From contig NC_061789.1 of assembly GCF_022458985.1 (NCBI RefSeq), positions 21,246,357-21,310,356 on the forward strand: a stretch of DNA of 64,000 nt, written 5' to 3'. Positions 39,384 to 50,906 of the stretch are shown piece after piece; the first letter of the stretch is position 1; every line of letters starts with the position of its first letter. Source of the DNA: Mugil cephalus (lineage: Eukaryota; Chordata; Actinopteri; Mugiliformes; Mugilidae). Both the position numbers and the translations under genes were made by a program. Under the pieces are notes generated by a model. It made no database searches. It worked only from the letters and a program-made list of their open reading frames with translations, and was not told the origin of the DNA.

Positions 39384-40366
39384 AACTGGTCACTTTATTG
39401 GGTACACCTTGTTAGTAAAAGGTTGGACCCCCTTTTGCCTTCAGAACCGCCTTAATTCTTTTTGTCATAGTTTCAACATGGTGTAGGAAACATTCCTCAG
39501 AGATTTAGGTCCATATTGACATGATAACATCACACAGTTACTGCAGATTTGTCAGCTGCACATCTATGATGTGAATCTCCCATTCCACCACATCCCAAAG
39601 GTGCTCTATTGGATTGAGATCTGGTGACAATCTGAAGAAAATATCCCCCACACCATTACACCACCAGCAGCCCGAACCGCTGATACAAGGCAGGATGGAT
39701 CCATGCTTCCATGTTGTTTACACCAAATTGTGACCCTGCCATCCGAATGTCGCAACTGAAATTGAGACCCGTCAGACGAGGTAACGGTTTTCCAATCTTC
39801 TGTTGTCCAATTTTGTCGAGCCTGTGTGAACTGTAGTCTCAGTTTCCTGTTCTTAGCTGACAGGAGTGGCACCTGGTTTGGTCTTCTACTGCTTTCTTCA
39901 AGGTTGGACGTGTTGTGTGTTCAGAGATGGTATTCTGCATTCCTTGGTGGTAACGAGTGGTTATTTAAGTTACTGAACCAGTACCTATTGCCTATTCTAC
40001 TTTGACCTCTCACATCAACGGGCATCACATCAATCAAGGCATTGACATCCACCCAACTGCTACTCTCTGGGTATTTTCTCTTTTTTAGACAATTCTCTGT
40101 AAACCTTATGGGATTTTCACGCACAACCATCTGGAGTTTCTGAAATACTCAGACCAGCCCGTGTGGCACCAACAACCATACCACATTCAAAGTCACTTAA
40201 ATCCCATTTCTTCTCCATTCTGATACTCAATTTGAACTTCAGCAAGTTGTCTTGATCACCTCTACATACCTAAATGCACTGAATTGCAGCCATGCCATTG
40301 GCTGATTAGGTATTTGTGTTAACAAGCAATTGAACAGGTGTACCTAATAAAGTAGCAAGTGAGTGT
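39384..40366 (-). mobile_element. Tc1-like DNA transposon, family D, internally deleted
   Basis: Inverted termini are visible: GTCACTTTATTGGGTACACC at the left and GGTGTACCTAATAAAGTAGC, read on the + strand, at the right. The transposase runs on the - strand. The segment from about 40200 down to 39630 holds its N-terminal and middle parts. The join near 39629 then jumps to the last part of the gene, removing the second catalytic Asp region. The element is about 980 bp, clearly shorter than a full Tc1 copy. Confidence 0.85.
39606..39872 (-). pseudogene. Tc1 transposase fragment around the first catalytic Asp
   Basis: The frame reads PLLSAKNRKLRLQF, then WKTVTSSDGSQFQLRHSDGR and GGVMVWGIFS, typical of the middle of a Tc1 transposase. 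The SDESRF-type motif is altered to SDGSQF but retains Asp. The frame runs out at the internal deletion. Upstream, 39921-40130 holds a further short piece of the same gene in another frame. Confidence 0.8.
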
Positions 40367-40369
40367 ATA

Positions 40370-41950
40370 TACAGATAACAAAAGGGTAACATTATATGAA
40401 ATAAATGCACCTCTTTGACAAATTATGATGATCGTTATCCACAAAGGGCAATAATGAGCCTGTTAACCTCTCATCGCAGAAATGGAGAGCCTCTGCCATT
40501 TTGAATGATGACCAGAAAAAGCTAAATTACTTAACATTTGTTAGCTCATTTGTCGGGGGAACCTTTTCAAAGATTTTGCCCTTGTTGCTATTAAGTATGT
40601 AAACAGTAAAGAAAGCTCTAATAAAGCAAATTATGCTGACTTTGAGTAGACTGTCTTTTTTATTGCATGACACAATAAATTTAATATTATAGTAATGTGA
40701 TATTAATGTAGTGGGACCAGTTGAAATTGATCAGTGATGTATTGTTTTGAACTTTCTGATCAATGAACTATAGACTAACAGAAATTTGAGCTCCTTCTTC
40801 ATGCTTCTCTACAATTCTTGAACACTGCAAATGTGTGCAAACCTGTCCAGAGATAAATTTTGCATTTGTTTTCTATTCAGTTAGGAATTCATTTCTCTCA
40901 GAGCCCTGAACTATTTGCTTTTTGAAGGCAGGGTCACCTGCATACCTTTTATTGATGTAATAAAACTGCTTTTCAGTGGCTTTTGGGAGGTGCACAGACA
41001 GTGCATGACTCAGTGGAGAGAGTATATAGCATTAATATTTCCATTAAATATTGGTTATCAAAATGTCCAAGCATTTGTCCATGAATAAAAATAACACTGA
41101 AGCAAAAAGTGGACAAAAAACACATGGTAAACATGCCGTCAGAAATAGCTATAGTAGATATTATACTGTCTTTAGCAGAAGTAAAGTGTTTCCATTGGCA
41201 CCTTGATGTGTTTTTGCGCATTGACAAGTCTTTTTCAACTGTGGGTGTCAAGGTGCCCCTTTGAGAGCTAGACAGCTCACGCAATCTTCACTTTGTCATC
41301 ACATACTCTATCACCAGTAGCAGAAGAAGACAGAAATGCATTAGTATAAAGATTGTTTGTAACAGTCCAATTAAAAATAAGCTGTTGGGATGTATTAGTC
41401 ATGCTAAAACTTTCTAAGTGAACAAAAAAAACTTCATGCCAGCTGCTTCATTTCATGTCCAGTGTTGCAGCTACTGCCTAGACAGACAGCCAGATCACAG
41501 CAGCCTCATGTTAAACTTAAAAGGGTTCACAGTTCCCATTCAACCACCGCATTTGACTAACCCTGATGGCTGTGGCTCACCATAATACATTTGCTCCTAT
41601 CTGAGACTGTGAAAAACACTGCAAGGCAGAATGTCACAGATGTTGTTGTGCAAAACTCTACTTGTCACTGAGTTGGTGATTGAGTTCTCTCTATCCATGA
41701 TACAGAACAAACTGCTTTTAAGTAAAAATAACTGGGACTCACAAGGCATTTCCACACCTTCTGGAGTTATTTACAATTCATGTAAGGATACAAAGAACGG
41801 TTACATGAGGATATACAAAACTACATTACAATATAGTCTGTTGTGGGCTACATGAAATAAATATTGACATTAAATGGCAGGGTGACATGGTGAATCAGAA
41901 ATGTTTCCACCAAGTTAGAGTTAAGCACACCTGAAACATAACTTGCTGCC
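40370..41950. other. Non-coding stretch, nothing recognised
   Basis: AT-rich intergenic sequence. The longest frame, 103 codons on the - strand at 40973-41284, shows no domain. Confidence 0.5.
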
Positions 41951-41960
41951 AGTTTATCCA

Positions 41961-42664
41961 TTTTAATCAGAATCAGAATCAGAATCAGAATCAGAATCAG
42001 AATGACTTTATTGATCCCAGGGGGAAAATTACTTTTCGTTACAGCAGCTCCAACCCAAAGTGTAACAGTATTACAAAGAGCAATCAGAATAAGTAGCAGA
42101 CAATAAGGATAAGTAAGCAAATGTAAAAAATATAGGAAATATATATATATATATATAACAATATTTACAAGATATAAGTGAAGTGAAACCAGTGTTCCTA
42201 AGACATAAGGTGAACATGAATTATTGCACGTTAATTAATTATTGCACATAAAATAAATAATATGTTTTCTACACCCTCAGAGTGAGGAGTTGTACGGGCT
42301 AATGGCCACCGGCAGGAATGATGTCCTGTGATGCTCTGTGGTGCACCACGGTGTGATAAGTCTGGTGCTGAAAGAACTTTTGTGTCTGGCCAGCACGCCA
42401 TAGAGTGGGTTCGACTCATTGTCCAAGATGGCTTGCATCTTGTGAAGCATTCTTCTGTCTGACACCACTGTCAGAGGGTCCAGCTTCACTCCCACAATGT
42501 CACTGGCCTTGTGTATCAGTCTGTTCAACCTGTTGGCGTCCGCTGCCCTCAGCCTGCTGCCCCAGCATGCAACAGCATAGAAGATAGCACTGGCCACCAT
42601 AGACTCATAGAACATCCTGAGCACAGTCCTGCAGATGTTAAAGGACCTCAACCACCTCAGAAGG
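41961..42664 (-). mobile_element. CR1/L2-type LINE 3' end, 5' truncated, copy 1
   Basis: On the - strand the last part of an ORF2-like protein can be read from 42651 to 42277. Its FYESMVASAIFYAVACWG and DANRLNRLIHKASDIVG segments are typical of the end of a fish non-LTR reverse transcriptase protein. A 3'UTR follows, ending in GGGATCAATAAAGTCATTC and a (TTCTGA)n tail, seen as ATCAGA units on the + strand at 41967-42001. The reverse transcriptase core is missing, so it is a dead-on-arrival copy. The clade assignment is from memory. Confidence 0.8.
41967..42001. repeat. (ATCAGA)n hexamer repeat, LINE tail
   Basis: Five to six ATCAGA units form the 3' terminal repeat of the LINE on the - strand. 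It has no spacers, so it is not an array of any other kind. Confidence 0.9.
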
Positions 42665-42816
42665 TTATCCCATTGATTAGGTTAATTGTTCAAATTGTAA
42701 ACTCGTAAATTCTTAAGGTTTCAAATTATAAAGAGCTTCACAGTAGAAGATTTTTTCAAAACGCAAGCCTTTCTGACAACACGACTAATTTGGAAAGAGT
42801 GATGGTCCAAGCCGTA

Positions 42817-42900
42817 GGCCCCAGGTGTCAAACATGTGAGACATGGGCCAAGAGCAGCCTGCCAGAGGGTCGAATCTAGCCCGCAAAAATTACATAGAAG
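42817..42900 (+). mobile_element. hAT-like terminal fragment
   Basis: CCCCAGGTGTCAAACATGTG followed by GGGCCAAG and TAGCCCGCAAAAATT resembles the ends of fish hAT elements, which often read CAGGGGTGTCAAAC with later GGCCCGC. No matching far end was found nearby. Confidence 0.45.
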
Positions 42901-43187
42901 ACTGCATAGAAGACTAAACAGCAGGCAGCAATGAGCCCAAATTGCACTTTTTTAAAGAATAGATATTAAATGTAAACATCCTCCTAATTTACTCCTTCTT
43001 CTTTACACTAAAACCTGGAGTTGTCATTAGTTATAAGCAATGTTCCCTCTAATTTTTCATGTGTCTGGGCATACACACAAGCTCCCTGAGCACACCGAGG
43101 ACCACTGTGAGCAACATTTACAGAGTAGACCTTTCTCTCTTGAAAAAGAAAAAATCTCACCCAGTTTCACTGCTTGTTCTTCTATTT

Positions 43188-44124
43188 CAGGGCTGGGCAA
43201 TTAATTTCTACAGGGGCCACATGAAAAACCTGAACTGTGTTGGAGGCCAAACCAAACGATAACTTGAACGTTATTCTGCTCAATATTAATTTTCTCCCAC
43301 TGTAAAAAGCAGTAAATTATATATGTTGATAAGCTGCTACTGGTAATCAGAAACATAAGAATATTCTGTAAGTAGAGTTTTGGTGTAGGTTGAAGAGGAA
43401 AATGAAACAAAATCACTGTGTAGTTTTGGATATACACATTGGAATGTTGGAAACTTTGTCCTCTTTGGAAAACTTTGGTGGACCAAGGATGATACATGAT
43501 TATTTTCCGTATCTCAATAAAGCTCAATAAATGTTTGACCCTTTAAGACCTGAATGACCGTCTGCCCACAGACAAAAGTTTGCTGTATTTGAATTACCGT
43601 AATCCCCGATGGATAATATTCAAGTTGCGCTTTCTAGAAAAAAATGCTGCCATTACGGTAATGATGACGCACCGCTGCTGTCGGCTGCAGGTTGGAGAGC
43701 AACGATCACGGAGCCCCAGCAAGAGAGAATTGTTTGGAGGAATTTGTTGGTAAAAACAAAGTTAGTTATGCTCTTGAGATGTCACGAAGGTCTTCCAGGC
43801 AAAAGCACAACTAACCAGTGTTCACTCACAATGAATACTGTCAATAGCGCAAACCACTGTGACTTACGGTAATTTAAAATCGTCCGCTTTGACGGATGCC
43901 AGCGATCCGTTCAGGCTTTTGAGGGTTAATAGATGCAAGAAGCTGTTTCAATCTTACTTTTTTGTTGTTGTTGACGAACTAACAGTGCCATGACGTAAAT
44001 AACACATCATGGCTCAAAATAAAAGCAACACAGTCGTATTGCATGCACAGTTCATCTGTGCTCATGACTGACAGACCGCGGGCCGGACGGGAATGCCCAA
44101 AGGGCCGTAAAATGCCCAGGTCTG
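43188..44124. mobile_element. Second hAT-like element nested in the first
   Basis: The left end CAGGGCTGGGCAATTAATTT and the right end, read inverted, CAGACCTGGGCATTTTACGG match at about 12 of the first 15 positions. Both continue into GGGGCC/GGCCC motifs common in fish hAT ends. No clear 8 bp duplication was seen around it, so its borders may be eroded. It contains the piggyBac-type MITE at 43539-43925. Confidence 0.6.
43539..43925 (+). mobile_element. piggyBac-type MITE, copy A
   Basis: The ends are inverted: CCCTTTAAGACCTGAATGA at the left and, read inverted, CCCTCAAAAGCCTGAACGGA at the right. The flanks are TTGA (43535-43538) and TTAA (43926-43929), which fits the TTAA target of piggyBac elements with one decayed site. 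The 387 bp interior is non-coding and includes GCGCTTTCTAGAAAAAAATG and ATTACGGTAATGATGACGCA. An inverted relative lies at 51198-51573. Confidence 0.75.
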
Positions 44125-44449
44125 GTCAAGGCTATGATTGGCTGTGTAGCGTAAGTGAACTGTATCGTACCATTGAATGGACACCTGTCACTCACTGAGT
44201 TACGTTGCAAAATGGTACAGAAAACAATATTGTTGGTCTAATTAATTAGATTAGATTAGGTCTAATATTAGATATTAATTAATACGTTCATGTTGAATTT
44301 TATTTTATGCACTGCATAGATTTTCTTGTGCGCTGAGAACGTGCAAGCAGTGCGCGATTGCGCAAGCGCGCAGCTTAGAGGGAACATTGGTTATAATTTA
44401 TCATTCTGTTATGCTACTGGTCCGGCTCACTTGAGTCAAATTAGTCGGT

Positions 44450-44664
44450 ATGAAAAGAAAATGGTCATGGGCCTTCTGAGGGTGTCCTGTGGTGTTTGGA
44501 ACCAGAATGTTGTTAGTTGAGGCCTTTAGATCCTATGGGTTGAGGGAAGGGACATCTGTGGATCATCCCTCAGATAATTGATTAGTTTGGAATCTAGAGA
44601 ATTGGGAGGCCAGGTCAACACCTTGTGCTGTTCTTCATGTGTTTTTGAGTTATTTTTGTGTGTG
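44450..44664 (-). mobile_element. Tc1-like transposon fragment, family B copy 3
   Basis: Homologous along its length to 2032-2240: both contain a GAGGGTGT.CTGTGG-type start, a CTGTGGATCATNCC segment and GTCAACACCTTGTGCTGTT, and both run into a GT-rich tract. The transposase frame is not preserved. Confidence 0.6.
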
Positions 44665-44789
44665 TGTGTCAGGCTGCATGCTACTTGAGATAGCTGCTGC
44701 CACTAACATGAATGTCAGGTTCAACTGTTTCCCAAGCCACAAGATGTTCAATGATATTCACTCTCCCTGTCACTGACTGATTGCATACT

Positions 44790-45420
44790 GTTTGCATACA
44801 GAAGGGAAGTTGAACAGCTGGTCCTCTGGTGCAGACAGAATCATCACAAAACTGTAGAGATGACAGTGGACTTGAGGAAGAGCCTCCCATCAACCCCTCC
44901 TCTCACAATCCTCAACAGAACAATCCCTATAGTGGATTCATTAAGGTTCTTATGGTCCATAATCTCGTGGGACCTGAAGAGGACCTCCCACAAAGACTCT
45001 GTTTGGAAGAAGGCCCAGCAGAGGTTGTACTTCCTGCATCAACTCAGGAAGTTCAACCCGCCCCAGGAACTGCTAATCATCTTCTACACAGCAATAATGC
45101 AGTCTGTCCTGACCACATCCATCACGGTCTGGTTTGGATCTGCCACCAGACATGACAGAGACAGACTGCAGAGGACAATCAGGTTTGCAGAGAAGATTAT
45201 TGGCACTGACCTTCCCTCCATCCAGGACCTGTACTGGTCCAGGGTCAGGAAGTGGGTTGGTAGAAAATCTCCACAGACCCCTCACACCCCTCACACCCCG
45301 GTTTAGACTCCTCCCCTCAGGCCGGCATTACAGAGCATTGTACGCCAAAATCACCCATTACAAACACAATTTCCTCCCCCAGGCTGTCACGCTGATCGCT
45401 GAACTTTGAGCAGTCAGAGA
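44790..45420 (+). mobile_element. CR1/L2-type LINE 3' end, copy 2
   Basis: A broken frame on the + strand (44860-45306 plus a frameshifted continuation to about 45409) encodes the end of a non-LTR reverse transcriptase protein. The motifs are VDLRKSLPSTPPLTI, KKAQQRLYFLHQLRKF, FYTAIMQSVLTTSITVWFG and, after the frameshift, LLPSGRHYRALYAK. The catalytic core lies outside the retained part. It belongs to a different family from the LINE at 41961-42664, judged by sequence and tail. Confidence 0.8.
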
Positions 45421-45439
45421 GTGTGATTCTGATTGACTT

Positions 45440-48400
45440 CAACTCCAGTATGAACTGGCCATCTCCAAAGACAGCTGACAATTCACTAACTGGCATTTTA
45501 GCAACATAATTACAGAGCAATGCCAAAGCACCAGTTACAATGTTTACCCCAACGCAACCTGCTACAGCATATGCTCTGCGTAGATCCTTCATGGGACTAT
45601 AAACCAGCTTAACTGCCTAAAGGCAAGACACTGCAGGTGAACAGGATAAAATTTTAAACTAACAGATATCATCATGAAACTTCTCCAGCTAATTACTTAC
45701 TTAAATACAATATTTTTTTTGTATAACAAGTTTTCTGTGAATTTATATTTAAATAGGTAAATGACAAATTATCTTCTTAAATATGCTCTAATTTGAAATC
45801 TGTATAATGGCTATAAATCTGAATTATATATGAAAAATCCCCTCTCTAAATACCTGCAGAATGTAGTTGGGAATAAATCTGGAAAGTGTAGTATGCATAA
45901 ATGCTACTGAAGTGGAGAAATAGGTAATGACAGTTTAGCTTCGGATCGTCCTTTTAACTTTTACGATTGGTTGCCAATACAAAGGATATGACCACATTTG
46001 GACCGGACAGACTTCTGCAGGAGAAAAAGACCTTCACAACGGTACCTCATATGCCAGAGTAGAGACAAGGCTCTTACTGCGCTGCGATTTGGAATGCTGA
46101 GTTTTAACCAATTTAGGAGTAAATTAGAGGCGTAACAGACAAAGTGAAGTGAACACCTAAATGTGCAGTTTGACTGCTATTTTAAATACTTCCATTAAAC
46201 TCTAGTTTGATAGGGGACATGTTAATGGAGGAAAATAGCAAAAAAATCTAAAAAAAAAAAAATCTCAAAATTGATCAGTGACTGAAAAACCTGCCTGCTT
46301 GCCTTAACACAGGCCAAATGAGAGAGAAGGCTAAAGGTTGACTAAAAGAACTGTGTCTCAGTGCTGTGATGAACACAGGCAAGAGGAAAGAGAACAAAAC
46401 TGTTGAGAAAAATAAAACAATAACTAAATGACTGCTATAACCTGTAGACGCTACTGTACTAATAGAGAACGGTTTCACTAAGAATGTAATGCAATGTAAA
46501 TAACATTGACCATCTTGTGATAATGCAATGTTATGCTGGTAAACTTTTAGACCTGGTCTGGTGTATACAGCCAACCCTCTCTTGATTGTCAGTGTCAACA
46601 GTACCCTAGATTACCCTCAGGGGAGTTTCTGTGCTTTATTACTTCTAACATATTCTGTCAGGTGAGAACAGATCTGTGTAAACCCTGTTATCCAAAACTG
46701 GAGGTAGCTGACTGAAACAAACCTTGACGCATCTGCAGCCTCACCTTCTCATATTTGTACAGCAGCATCCCGAGCGCAGCGGCTGATGTAGCTGTAACAC
46801 TGACTAACTGAAATGTTAAATAGGAGGTGACGCATGAAGGAACATAAGAGAACAAAATGGCAGTGTCTGCCCCGTAGATGGATGACCTACATAAAACACT
46901 CTCTTGTGGTGAACGCTGAAATTAATTCCATACTGCTACAACCTTCCCACCAATCACCAGGCACTGGATAAAACATAGAAAGGGAGAATGAGATCATTTT
47001 GATTCTTCACTATGTTTCTACAAAGACTTATTAAGGGGAATTCTGTGAACAACAAAACTTCACACCACTGTAGTTACTGATACATCAAAGTTCACCCAAG
47101 AATGAAGCATGGAAAGAGAATAAGAGCAGGTTCTATAATAGTTCTTCCACATAACTTTGACCAGCTGGTGCACACCCACAGAATGTGAAATGGGCTTCGG
47201 GGTTCAACATGTTTTGTCACACTATGAGTTAAATAAAGTCATTAAAGGGATAAGAAGCTGAAAGAAAGGTTTAGAATGCATTACAGGGTAATTGCCGAGG
47301 CTTTTAGATGTGGTGTGATAGAGCACATGCCTGCATGACTGAAACAGGAAGAAGAGCAGGAAGATACAAGGGCAGATCACTGGTGGTTTGGTGGATCACT
47401 GTATGGGGGAGTTGACTTGGAAAACATTCTTTGGCTACCGCTTCCCTGTTTGGCAAATTAATGATTAGAGTTAGCTTGGTAGTTTAATAAACCAGCTGCA
47501 TCTGTGTTTCTCTTACGTCAACCGATATATTAAGCATTTCTGCCTGTGAGGTTTGCTTTTCTAAGGTGGAACAAAACTTGTTTCAAAAGAGCAAATATAG
47601 TGGCAGGAGATTAAATGTGGCCTTGTCATCTTTGTAACAGTGACTGACAGAATTCCCCTGACACCATGGCAACACAAGGAATTCTACTCAACAGAGCCTG
47701 TGACGAATCAGAACCTTGAAGTTCACAGTTTTCAGCTGAAGACAGCGGGGGGAGGGAGATCCAGGACAAAGCTCATTCAGATCAGGAGTGGTTCGTAAGC
47801 TTCATAGACAGAGTTAAAGCTGATAGCTAGTGACAATTTCATCTTTATTCAGAGTCAATTATACGTTCATTAATATGAATCATGAAACTGCAACAAGCAC
47901 ACAAAATGTTGTTTTTTGAAACACTGTATATCATTTCTGTGCCAAGTTTTCCATGTTTCAGGCCATTCAGAAAACATAAATTGCTCTGCAAGTACACCAC
48001 AGTAGATCCTGAAACTTTGAAATCCGTTTTGATCCAAGAAGTCAGTGCATCAATCTGTTTATTCAATTATTCAGGTTATTAGAAAATAGAAATATATATC
48101 AAGATTTGTAGAATGAAGACTACTCAGAGACAGATGAGTGATTGCATTTGTATGGATGGAAGATAAACACAGTCTGGTGGAGAGACTGTCTTGGGAAATT
48201 TCCTGCCCCATTAAAGCATTGCTTTAATTTCCATTTAATCCCAAGAGCAGAAGTTTAACGAAGCAATTAATTGCAAAATCAGATTACATCCCTGCAAGGC
48301 TTAAATTATCTCAGTGTGAAGTATTTCTCAGATGCTCAAGGTGCACATATTACTGTCCCCAGTTAATTTTCACTGTTAGAGATCTCTGTTAGAAGCCAAC

Positions 48401-50890
48401 AAATCTGTAAATCAAGACCTCTCACTGCCTGGAGGTATTATGTTCCAAAATATGACATAAATATAAATATAATACCTGACATGCCTGTCAGATTTATTTA
48501 TTTTTTAACAATAATGGGCTTAGTTTAGTTTTTAAAATATCCACATGTTTGAGAGTTCCTGAGGCCAGCTCAGAGAGTACAGCTTTGCCCTCTTGATTAG
48601 CATCTTCTTTGGAGGTTTCAGACAGACAACAGACCATGCGACAGACATTTCAACTGGTAATCCCACACAGGGTCCCACATATCTCTCACCCCTTGAGGTC
48701 TAAATCTTGGATTAGGAAGGTGACATCAGTGCATGGGGCTAGCAAGCTATACACACTTCATTACAGAGAAAACTGGGTAAGATTGAAACAATGGTGACAC
48801 ATCTGAGCTGACTGGGTGGGGTCACAGGTGATAAAGTCTGAGCAACTGGTGATTTTCTCTTCCTACAACCATGCTATTGAACCTCCGAGGGTAAAAGAGG
48901 AGAATGCTTAAAATGTTTTGACTGTACATTGTGTTTAAGAAAATTGATACTACAGTTCTAAAGTGTAAATAGTTTTGTGACCGCGGATTAGGTATTGCTG
49001 CAGGAGAATGATAAAGTCATTACAATGGTATGCCATTTGAAGAGGTCTGGCCTAATGGAGGGTCCAAAGTGGTACCAGGCAGGCAGGCGACTGCAACAAA
49101 TAGTGCTGAGAGACCACAGAATGAGCAATAATGATGTATTGGTTAGAGCGCACATCTCCCTTCATACCTTTTCTCTGGGGGCTCTCAGGTTACAAGTGGA
49201 TTTCACTGATGGTGATGCAACTTCCAGTCTTCACAACATCAGAGCATCTGTTAGTCACTAAGTCGACAATATCAACTAATTATCTCTCTGCTATAACAAA
49301 ATAAGTTCAAAATTAAGCAGCCCACATAAGAAAATATACAGTATGTCTTGTTGGAGTAATTGACATGGTAATAAAAGGAAAAATTAGCAACTTCAGAGTT
49401 CAACATTTGGCTATGAATAGCACTAGGTAGGCTAATAATGACACATTTGACACGCCATCCTTTTATTCAGGAAATTCCTCTTGGGAAAGGATGTTTCTTG
49501 TAAGTGGTGCTAAGCTAACACTGATGAAAGCATGAAGTGTATCTGTGTTAACGCTTAAAGGCTAATCAGAGTTAAGGTAATTACCAAATGAAAAAAAAAA
49601 AAAAACATGATTAAAAAGAGGTCTAATGACTCTTCACTCCTCCGTTTCAGCCATTGATGAGCTCAAATGAATCAACATATGAGGAACACCATGAACACCA
49701 GCAGCTGAAAACACGTACGAAAGCTGATTGCATTTACGTTGTAATCTTAAACGAAAAGGTTGTGTAAACAAAAACAGCACATCTGCAGTTTTATATTCTT
49801 ATTTTATGTTTAAAATCTGAATTGAAATCATTCCTGTTTTACAATGAATCACCTTTTTTCATACTATGATTAAAAAAAATAATAATAAAACATTTGTTTT
49901 TTTCATTGGAGTTGGCCATATTATTATCAGAACCCAAGTCACAGAGCACTCACTAGAATATGTTGATTCTAGATTCTTTCACAAGAAGAGTTGATGTACA
50001 TATGTATTTGAATATGACAGGAGTCAATACACTGATCAGACGTGATTTAATAAACTCAAGGTGTGTTGTGTACAAACCAGCAGTTAAGAGAAGTCTTGTC
50101 TTCAGAAACAAATTGTCAATGGTATCAGAAGTTGCATAAATGAAGTTTGTCCCACACAACTACACAAAGCTAAGAGGCCCATTCGGAAGACAGATTAGTT
50201 TAGGATTAACTATGTCAGCACATATATGTCAACTCCAAGTCTACTGTCTCAGATTAATGCTTGCCCTTCCTTTCGGATTAGGATTAGGGTTTGGATAATA
50301 CATAATAAATGATTAAGGGACAGAGAGGAAGGCAATTGTCCGACAAGAAAGATTACTGTGCAGCTATTTTCTTTTTGATTTGTGTAGATTTCAGATGTTA
50401 GTTTTGATTGTAGCGATACTTAAAGGTTCAATTTTTGAATCTCAAAGAAACATTGTATAGAATTTAAGCACTGAAGCACTGACTTGAACTCACAGAATCT
50501 AACTGACTGTTGTAAATTAAATTAATGACTTGCAACCATGTCTGCTGCCACAGACCAAATGTGACATGCATTTTGGCAAAGGGCTTTACATTGACAACCT
50601 AATGAAACTGAATATCCTTTAGCCGCCTCCACCTTCACTACAAATTTGTGTACTCCTTTTGTGTAACAGTATATATTTTTTTCACACGGTGCTGCAATCA
50701 GTAGCGTTTAGTGGATGAACTTTTGCTGCATGTAAGCAGTCAAAGACAGTCACTCCTTCAGTTTTATATTATGAGTGTGCTGCAAATGCTTCATGATGTT
50801 GCTGGAGTTACCTCCCTTGGACGAAACTTGTCTCAGACAAATGCTGCATCGAAACAAATCTTTGTCAACTTTGATAAAGTGGGCCCACAC
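45440..50890. other. Non-coding intergenic stretch
   Basis: No gene or clear transposon recognised across about 5.4 kb. Features are limited to A-runs at about 46249-46262 and 49588-49605 and short chance frames below 110 codons. A tRNA-like GGTTAGAGCGCAC at about 49141-49153 was considered and not accepted. Confidence 0.45.
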
Positions 50891-50906
50891 TTTGGATGGC
50901 TTAGAC

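Larger units (their letters stand above)
43038..44389. mobile_element. Outer hAT-type non-autonomous transposon with 8 bp target duplication
   Basis: Perfect 15 bp terminal inverted repeats (CAATGTTCCCTCTAA) bound the element. The flanks are GTTATAAG at 43030-43037 and GTTATAAT at 44390-44397, matching at 7 of 8 positions, as expected for a hAT target-site duplication. Most of the inside is occupied by a second element (43188-44124), so the original copy was a short MITE-like element. No transposase is encoded. Confidence 0.8.

Noticed and set aside
41967..42001. Regular short repeats that might suggest a CRISPR-like array
   Set aside because: The ATCAGA units are contiguous, without spacers, and form the known type of LINE 3' tail. 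The host genome is a vertebrate.
49141..49215. tRNA-like A-box GGTTAGAGCGCAC with a weak B-box downstream
   Set aside because: The stems of a cloverleaf cannot be drawn and the B-box lacks the invariant GTTCGA core, so neither a tRNA gene nor a SINE head was called.
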